The position numbers and the translations under genes were made by a program. 6,247 bases of DNA from Elusimicrobia bacterium RIFOXYB2_FULL_48_7 (GTDB taxonomy: Bacteria; Elusimicrobiota; Endomicrobiia; CG1-02-37-114; XYA2-FULL-39-19): positions 5,012-11,258 of the forward strand of contig MGVM01000042.1 of assembly GCA_001800495.1 (NCBI GenBank), in the 5' to 3' direction. Below the pieces are notes generated by a model that was given only the letters and a program-made list of their open reading frames with translations, had not been told where the DNA came from and made no database searches. Positions within the stretch are counted from its first letter, which is position 1; every line of letters begins with the position of its first letter. This document shows, piece after piece, positions 1-4,097 of this stretch.

Positions 1-1122
1 GGGGACAAGGTTATGCTGAGATAGCTGCTGTTTTATCAATTGCGGGTTAGATTTTGCCAGGTCTATTTTATTGACCGCGACTATTATCGGGACATTTCCT
101 GAACGGGCGTGGTCGATGGCTTCTATGGTCTGGGGCATTATGCCGTCATCAGCTGCCACCACGAGCACCACTATATCGGTAATCTTAGTGCCATGGGCGC
201 GCATGGCGGTAAAAGCTTCATGCCCTGGAGTGTCCAGGAAAACAATGTCGCCCTTCGGATGGTGGACTTTGTATGCGCCTATGTGTTGGGTGATGCCGCC
301 GTGTTCCTTTTCCGTTACTTTAGTCTTGCGTATCGTGTCTAACAGGGTTGTCTTGCCATGGTCGACGTGGCCCATGACTGTTACTATCGGCGCCCTGGGC
401 TTGAGTTTGGCCGAGTCCTCTTTCGCTTCAAGAGTATCTTCGGAATATACTTGGATAAACTCCGTGTCATAACCAAACTCAGCAGCTATTATCGTTGTTA
501 TATCCGGCTCTAGTTTCTGGTTTATTGTCGCCATTATTTTCATGGACAACATTTTTTTCAATAACTCGGAAACAGGTTTCGATATTTTTTCCGCTATTTC
601 CCTGACCGTAGTAAGTTCGTTTATTTTTATTTTCGGCAGTATGGGCTTGGGAGCGGGAGGTTGCGGCGGCGCAACAGGTTTTTGAACTACAGAAGCGGCT
701 ACTTCCGGTGCAGGTTGTTTAACCGGTTCCGGATGTTTACTGGGCGCAACAATCTCCTGTTTTTTATGCTCTACTTTAGGTTCCGCGTGCGGTTTCAAAG
801 CCGCAGGGGACGGGGTTTTCTGCGCGGGTTTCAGCGGGACGGCACCTTCTTTTTTTTCGGAAACAACCTTAGCCGTGATTTTTTCAGCTGGTTTTTGTCC
901 AACCGAAGCTGTACCTACGGCGATTTTTTTTGGCCTGCCTCGTTTTTTTGCCGCAGTTTCAATGGCAGGCTTGACCGCCTCTGTTTTTACCGGCAAAGTC
1001 GTAGCTGCTTGAGGCACACCTGATAGCTGCTTGACAGCCTTTTTCAATGTCTTTTTATGCTCTACAGGCGTTTTTTCCTTCTTTTCCTTACTTGCTGTCG
1101 TTTTTTTCTTTTCCGGCGTCAT
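1..1122 (-). CDS. infB: translation initiation factor IF-2, 3'-truncated by window edge
   Basis: IF2 is the cytoplasmic GTPase that brings formyl-Met-tRNA to the 30S subunit and promotes 50S joining. The frame reads open from an ATG at 1120-1122 to the left edge, giving 374 residues. Residues 1 to about 160 are a Lys/Ala/Pro-rich linker. An IF2_N-type domain follows at about 163-215 (KIKINELTTVREIAEKI). The G domain then shows G1 GHVDHGKT (251-258), switch I GGITQHIGAY (275-284), G3 DTPGHE (297-302) and G4 NKID (351-354), which together are diagnostic of IF2. Domains II-IV lie outside the window. The start is the least certain part: the ATG lies inside the end of nusA, with only a weak purine stretch (AAAAAGAAG) just upstream. 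No better-supported in-frame start is seen downstream before the IF2_N domain. Gene order after rimP and nusA supports the call, and the overlap suggests translational coupling to nusA. Confidence 0.96.
   Translation of the reverse strand, partial: MTPEKKKTTASKEKKEKTPVEHKKTLKKAVKQLSGVPQAATTLPVKTEAVKPAIETAAKKRGRPKKIAVGTASVGQKPAEKITAKVVSEKKEGAVPLKPAQKTPSPAALKPHAEPKVEHKKQEIVAPSKHPEPVKQPAPEVAASVVQKPVAPPQPPAPKPILPKIKINELTTVREIAEKISKPVSELLKKMLSMKIMATINQKLEPDITTIIAAEFGYDTEFIQVYSEDTLEAKEDSAKLKPRAPIVTVMGHVDHGKTTLLDTIRKTKVTEKEHGGITQHIGAYKVHHPKGDIVFLDTPGHEAFTAMRAHGTKITDIVVLVVAADDGIMPQTIEAIDHARSGNVPIIVAVNKIDLAKSNPQLIKQQLSQHNLVP
761..1065. repeat. 14-bp exact repeat in the infB linker region
   Basis: TTTTTATGCTCTAC occurs on the plus strand at 761-774 and again at 1052-1065. 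On the coding strand both encode VEHKK in the same frame, within the low-complexity Lys/Pro/Ala linker of IF2. This is consistent with slippage or short duplication during expansion of the linker. Confidence 0.6.
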
Positions 1123-2452
1123 CTTCTTTTTCAGCTGCTTCTTTTTCCTTTGGTTTTTCGGGTTCTGTGACGGCAGGCGCAGCAACATCCTGCTTTTTTT
1201 CAAGATATTCTTTTGCTGCTTCGATGATCTTCTGGGCTGTTTTTTCGCCTATGCCCTGCAATACGGTCAAATCTTCCGGCTTTGCCTTTGCTATTTTTTC
1301 AATGGATATCCAGTTTGTTTTAAATAACACTTCCGCTGTCTTCTTCCCAACTCCGGGCAGCTTGCTGAGCTCCTCTACGGTCATTGTGGCCTTGACCTGG
1401 GCAGTCTCTTTTTTCTGCGTTTCGGAACGTACATCGATTTTCCAACCGGTAAGTTTGCAGACAAGGTTGACATTCGCTCCCCTCTTGCCGATAGCCAGGG
1501 AAAGCATGTCGTCTTTGACGATGACCTCCGCCCTCTTTTGTTCCTTTTCAACCATATTAACGAACAGAACTTTCGCGGGTGAAAAAGCCGAGGCAATAAA
1601 GGTCTGTGAGTCATTTGAAAAAAGCACCAAGTCTATCCTTTCGCCCCTCAATTCATCAATGATAGGCTTCACTCTGGAACCTTTTATGCCTACGCAGGCG
1701 CCGACCGGGTCAACTTTAAGGTTGTTTGACCTGACTACGATCTTTGAACGCAACCCCGGCTCGCGCGCAACAGCGACGATTTCAACTACTTTTTCGTAAA
1801 TTTCAGGAACTTCATTTTCAAAAAGCCTTTTCACAAGCTCGGGACGGTTCCTTGAAAGCAGGATCCTGGGCCCGCGCGGGCTTTTTTCAACCGCGACGAT
1901 GAGAACCTTTATATGCTCCCCAACCCGGAATTTCTCGCTCTGGACCTGTTCCCTGACGGGCAAAATGCCTTCGGACTTTCCGATCTCAACTATCACGTTA
2001 TTATCAACGATTTTATAAACCACACCGCTGATAATATTGCCTTCCTTCGCCTTGAATTCGTCAAAAAGGCTCAGGCGTTCCGATTCGCGAATCTTTTGTA
2101 TGATAACCTGTTTGGCGGTTTGCGCGGCAATCCTTGAAAATTCCTGAGTGTCTAGAGGAATCCTCATTTCATCTTCTATTTTAGCCGTAATGTCGATTTT
2201 TTTGGCGTCTTCAAGCGCAATTTCCTGATTCAAGTTCACAGGGGAAATCACGATTTTTTTCACGACAAAGGCTTTTACCTGGGCCGAGTCCGGGTCAACG
2301 CTGGCCTCCACGTTGACGTCCCTGCCGACATGTTTTTTATAGGCGGATATTAGCGCTCCTTCAATAACCTTTAAAATTTCTTCTTTTTTGATCCCCTTTT
2401 CCTTCTCTATCTGTTCAAGAACAGGGAGCAACTCACTTTTTGATTCTAACAT
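1088..2452 (-). CDS. nusA: transcription termination/antitermination protein NusA
   Basis: NusA binds RNA polymerase and nascent RNA and modulates pausing, intrinsic termination and antitermination. The 454-residue product has the full core layout. The N-terminal polymerase-binding domain spans about 1-125 and an S1 domain about 135-200. KH1 contains DPVGACVGIKGSRV (248-261), and KH2 contains AIGKRGANVNL (320-330) followed by LTGWKIDV. A pair of helix-hairpin-helix motifs follows at about 360-418 (LPGVGKKTAEVL and LQGIGEKTAQKI). This short HhH region is seen in many NusA proteins that lack the two long acidic repeats of E. coli NusA. Residues from about 421 on are a charged Lys/Glu/Pro tail with no recognised domain, and this tail overlaps the start of infB. 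The ATG at 2450-2452 is set by an AAAGAGGTG ribosome site 8 nt upstream. The gene lies 28 nt downstream of rimP and is surely in the same transcript. Confidence 0.98.
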   Translation of the reverse strand: MLESKSELLPVLEQIEKEKGIKKEEILKVIEGALISAYKKHVGRDVNVEASVDPDSAQVKAFVVKKIVISPVNLNQEIALEDAKKIDITAKIEDEMRIPLDTQEFSRIAAQTAKQVIIQKIRESERLSLFDEFKAKEGNIISGVVYKIVDNNVIVEIGKSEGILPVREQVQSEKFRVGEHIKVLIVAVEKSPRGPRILLSRNRPELVKRLFENEVPEIYEKVVEIVAVAREPGLRSKIVVRSNNLKVDPVGACVGIKGSRVKPIIDELRGERIDLVLFSNDSQTFIASAFSPAKVLFVNMVEKEQKRAEVIVKDDMLSLAIGKRGANVNLVCKLTGWKIDVRSETQKKETAQVKATMTVEELSKLPGVGKKTAEVLFKTNWISIEKIAKAKPEDLTVLQGIGEKTAQKIIEAAKEYLEKKQDVAAPAVTEPEKPKEKEAAEKEDDAGKEKNDSK

Positions 2453-2460
2453 GGTCCATA

Positions 2461-2469
2461 CACCTCTTT
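2461..2469 (-). promoter_or_regulatory. ribosome binding site of nusA
   Basis: On the minus strand AAAGAGGTG ends 8 nt before the nusA ATG at 2450-2452. The match to the 16S tail complement fixes this start and shows that nusA has its own initiation signal within the 28-nt gap after rimP. Confidence 0.85.
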
Positions 2470-2480
2470 CTCTTTATTCT

Positions 2481-2960
2481 TTATAAATCGGGCTCTAGAT
2501 TAGCGCTCGCGATTTTGCTTAAATCTATCTTATATTCTTTCTTTTCGAGTGTCTCAAAACCCAGAATACCGTTTTCAATTCCCTGGATTAAACCAAGCAG
2601 GTTTTTCTGGCCTTCCATGGGTTCAAAAAACCTTATTCTCGCCTTGCTGCCTGTGAATTTCAGAAAATCGGCCGGTTTTTTGATTTTTCTGAATAACCCC
2701 GGGGATGAAACTTCCAGGTTATAATTACCGCTGATTAGCCCCTCTTTGTCAAGATAATCGCTTATTTTGCGGCTTATAAGCGAGCATTCCTCAATGGAAA
2801 TCCCCTTGTCACCCGGCATCCTGCCGATCAGGTCGGCAAAAACCCTTAAAACCATCTCGTTTCCCTCTTTATGGTATTCAAGGTCAACCAGTTCAAAAGA
2901 CCCCAGGGAAGCAACAAGCGTTTCAAGCGGTTTCGTCAATTCATCAATTAACTGGCTCAT
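2481..2960 (-). CDS. rimP: ribosome maturation factor RimP
   Basis: RimP (older name YhbC, DUF150 family) binds free 30S subunits and helps late maturation. The 159-residue product matches the usual 150-160. Residues 1 to about 85 form the N-terminal alpha/beta domain, with ELVDLEYHKEGNEMVLRVF at about 23-41 and the helix IEECSLISRKISDYLD at about 56-71. The family signature YNLEVSSPGLFRKIKK is at 80-95, and the C-terminal SH3-like domain fills the rest. The stretch IGRMPGDKGIS at 45-55 is slightly longer than the usual loop before the 'G-x-S/T-x-x-x-C' segment. I chose the ATG at 2958-2960 because the protein then begins like other family members (MSQLIDELTKPLE) and GGCGGTG, one mismatch from GGAGGTG, lies 10 nt upstream. 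An in-frame ATG at 2997-2999 would add 13 atypical residues (MPLFFVPWRC...) and has no ribosome site. First gene of rimP-nusA-infB. Confidence 0.95.
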   Translation of the reverse strand: MSQLIDELTKPLETLVASLGSFELVDLEYHKEGNEMVLRVFADLIGRMPGDKGISIEECSLISRKISDYLDKEGLISGNYNLEVSSPGLFRKIKKPADFLKFTGSKARIRFFEPMEGQKNLLGLIQGIENGILGFETLEKKEYKIDLSKIASANLEPDL

Positions 2961-2970
2961 GGAAAATGGA

Positions 2971-2977
2971 CACCGCC
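2971..2977 (-). promoter_or_regulatory. probable ribosome binding site of rimP
   Basis: On the minus strand GGCGGTG lies 10 nt before the ATG at 2958-2960. It differs by one base from the consensus GGAGGTG. It supports the 159-residue RimP over the longer reading from 2999. Confidence 0.6.
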
Positions 2978-3032
2978 ACGGCACAAAAAAAAGCGGCATA
3001 AACTTCAGCCACTTTCATTTTTTAGTGACATT

Positions 3033-3046
3033 CGCGTTTAAACGCG
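3033..3046. promoter_or_regulatory. perfect 14-bp palindrome at the predicted start of the rimP transcript
   Basis: CGCGTTTAAACGCG is fully self-complementary. It begins at about the second nucleotide of the transcript predicted from the promoter at 3054-3082. It could be an operator for a dimeric regulator that blocks promoter clearance. It could also be a short 5' hairpin in the RNA (5-bp stem, 4-nt loop) that protects or regulates the message. No T-run follows, so it is not a terminator. The function is inferred from symmetry and position only. Confidence 0.4.
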
Positions 3047-3050
3047 TATG

Positions 3051-3082
3051 ATAATAATATCAAATTATTATAATAATATCAA
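3051..3082. repeat. 19-bp-period direct repeat with an internal AT palindrome
   Basis: The 13-mer ATAATAATATCAA occurs exactly at 3051-3063 and again at 3070-3082 on the plus strand. Between and within the copies ATTATTATAATAAT (3064-3077) is a perfect palindrome. On the minus strand the first-read copy supplies the -35 box of the rimP promoter and the second supplies the -10 box. The repeat may therefore be a by-product of promoter sequence, a duplication, or a pair of protein sites nearly two helical turns apart. Confidence 0.7.
3054..3082 (-). promoter_or_regulatory. sigma70-like promoter for rimP-nusA-infB
   Basis: On the minus strand a -35 box TTGATA (3077-3082) is followed after 17 nt by a -10 box TATTAT (3054-3059). 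Each matches the consensus at 5 of 6 positions and the spacing is ideal. Transcription would start near 3047, giving a leader of roughly 87 nt before the rimP ATG. A perfect TATAAT also occurs at 3067-3072 on the same strand, but no good -35 box stands 17 nt upstream of it. The AT-rich sequence makes some chance matching likely. The position, directly upstream of the first gene of an essential operon, supports the call. Confidence 0.55.
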
Positions 3083-3087
3083 TAGTA

Positions 3088-3115
3088 CAGGAAAAACAGC
3101 TTTTGGCCATTCCTG
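3088..3115. other. imperfect inverted repeat downstream of the barrel gene; weak terminator candidate
   Basis: CAGGAA (3088-3093) and TTCCTG (3110-3115) are inverted with a 16-nt loop that offers a few further pairs. It begins about 18 nt after the stop of the barrel gene, where a terminator would be expected. The stem is short and no clean U-run follows on the minus strand, so read-through into rimP is possible. I list it as the only secondary-structure candidate here, not as a demonstrated terminator. Confidence 0.2.
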
Positions 3116-3133
3116 GCGCGCTAAAACCGCCTA

Positions 3134-4024
3134 TTAGAACTGAGCGCCAAAGGAAATCACGTGCATGTCAGCGGCTTTTATTGTTGAGTCGACAACATAG
3201 CCATAGGAAAGCTTGAACATATTGAAGGCGAATGATGTCCCGAACGTGAAATTTGAATCATTAAACCCTGTCTGGATGGAAAGCAAGCCGCCCGTGGCAT
3301 ATTCCATGCCGATGCGCAGTTTCGGATTATCGATATCCGCGATTTTATTGATATCCGCGCTTAATGAAAGCTTATCGGAGAATACCTTGTAGGCAGCACC
3401 CATGTTTATGGACATTGGAATTGAGTCAGAACCTACTGTTCCTCCCAAATCCTGGATCTTCACCCCTATATTGAGTTTATCCGTGGCTTTTACCAATGCG
3501 CCGATATCCAAACCGAAACCCGTGCGCGAACTGTCAGCAAGCGAATCAGCGATAACTTTCAGCGAAACACCGGCGCTTACGTTTTCCTCGGCCTTTTTGG
3601 CGCAGGAAATGAATATGGTATTTGACGCCCAAGCAAAATTTCCAGTTGGGACTTTATTTTCATCATAACCCTCAACTCCGGAAACACCCAAATTAAGCAC
3701 GCTTATTCCTATATTGCCGAAACTTACCGGCATGGCAAAACTAACCCAATTCAGATTTCTTCCCAGCGAAAGAGCTGAATACATCGTTGAAAGTTCTTTC
3801 TTTTCGATTCCAGCAAGGCCAGCGGGGTTCCAGTAAGCGCTGGAAGCATCATCGCTGACCGCTGTGAAGGCGCCGCCCATCCCCATCGCCCTTGCGCCCA
3901 CACCCATGCGAAGGTACGGAAGAGCTCCCGTCGTGTCACCGGCGAAGCAGACTGCTGAAGCTGAAACGATGAAACTGAAAGTCAAGAAAGTTAAAAAGTA
4001 GTTTCTGGTTTGTTTTGTCTTCAT
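3134..4024 (-). CDS. PorV/PorQ-family (UPF0164-like) outer-membrane beta-barrel protein
   Basis: The 296-residue product opens with a classical signal peptide: a basic MKTKQTRN, a hydrophobic core at about 9-25, and probable cleavage after Cys-Phe-Ala at 28. Next comes the family hallmark LRMGVGARAMGMGGAFTAVS (38-57), followed by DDASSAYWNPAGLAG (58-72). This is the N-terminal signature of PorV/PorQ/UPF0164 proteins, related to FadL-type barrels. The rest alternates short amphipathic strands with turns (for example VSLKVIADSLADSSRTGFGLDIGAL) and ends in ISFGAQF, a terminal Phe typical of outer-membrane barrels. The start is at 4024 because a perfect AGGAGG lies 10 nt upstream; an in-frame ATG at 4054 has none. 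In Bacteroidota PorV binds secreted C-terminal sorting domains during type IX secretion. Here the preceding gene encodes a protein with such a domain. The protein is shorter than well-studied PorV (near 390-400 residues), so a generic family name is safer. Probably co-transcribed with the gene at 4098. Confidence 0.88.
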   Translation of the reverse strand: MKTKQTRNYFLTFLTFSFIVSASAVCFAGDTTGALPYLRMGVGARAMGMGGAFTAVSDDASSAYWNPAGLAGIEKKELSTMYSALSLGRNLNWVSFAMPVSFGNIGISVLNLGVSGVEGYDENKVPTGNFAWASNTIFISCAKKAEENVSAGVSLKVIADSLADSSRTGFGLDIGALVKATDKLNIGVKIQDLGGTVGSDSIPMSINMGAAYKVFSDKLSLSADINKIADIDNPKLRIGMEYATGGLLSIQTGFNDSNFTFGTSFAFNMFKLSYGYVVDSTIKAADMHVISFGAQF

Positions 4025-4034
4025 TTTGTTTTTT

Positions 4035-4040
4035 CCTCCT
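4035..4040 (-). promoter_or_regulatory. ribosome binding site of the PorV/PorQ-like gene
   Basis: A perfect AGGAGG on the minus strand lies 10 nt before the ATG at 4022-4024. It falls inside the longer reading that would start at 4054, so it decides for the downstream start. The protein then begins with a normal signal peptide instead of ten extra polar residues. Confidence 0.88.
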
Positions 4041-4069
4041 GATTTATTTTTCATTTTTTTATGATTGCA

Positions 4070-4091
4070 TCCGGAAGCGCCTGCTTCCGGA
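4070..4091 (-). other. intergenic hairpin between the surface-protein and barrel genes
   Basis: On the minus strand TCCGGAAGC, a 4-nt loop AGGC, and GCTTCCGGA form a perfect 9-bp stem. It starts six nucleotides after the stop codon at 4098-4100 and lies 29 nt before the AGGAGG of the next gene. No U-run follows (the next bases are TGCAATCATAAAAAAA), so it is not a canonical intrinsic terminator. On the plus strand the following AATTATTCTATTT is also a poor U-tract, and there is no plus-strand gene to end. Plausible roles are 3' mRNA protection, partial attenuation, or RNA processing that sets different levels of the two proteins. Confidence 0.6.
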
Positions 4092-4097
4092 ATTATT

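Noticed and set aside
71..472. Plus-strand open frames in the region of the infB G domain
   Set aside because: The minus-strand frame here contains G1, switch I, G3 and G4 motifs of IF2 in perfect order, so the plus-strand frames are shadows.
1047..1799. A 250-codon plus-strand open frame opposite nusA
   Set aside because: It is rich in Phe and Ser, as expected from the complement of Lys/Glu-rich coding sequence. It lies wholly opposite the end of nusA and the start of infB, has no recognisable domain, and the minus strand carries unmistakable NusA and IF2.
2961..2999. Longer RimP reading from an ATG at 2997-2999
   Set aside because: The added residues (MPLFFVPWRCPFS) are unlike RimP N-termini, there is no ribosome site for that start, and the bases instead contain the GGCGGTG site for the start at 2960.
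3332..3359. 10-bp direct repeat GATATCCGCG with an 18-bp period inside the barrel gene
   Set aside because: It is explained by the repeated codons for A-D-I in the sequence ADINKIADID. No function beyond coding needs to be assumed.
3941..3952. Possible lipoprotein cleavage site at Cys26 of the PorV/PorQ-like protein
   Set aside because: The residues before the Cys are A-V, and Val at -1 does not fit the lipobox. A signal peptidase I site (CFA then GD) fits better, and the mature protein looks like a barrel.
4025..4054. Ten-codon N-terminal extension of the PorV/PorQ-like protein from an ATG at 4052-4054
   Set aside because: The perfect AGGAGG lies within this extension and points to the ATG at 4022-4024. 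The extension would also put ten polar residues before the signal peptide.
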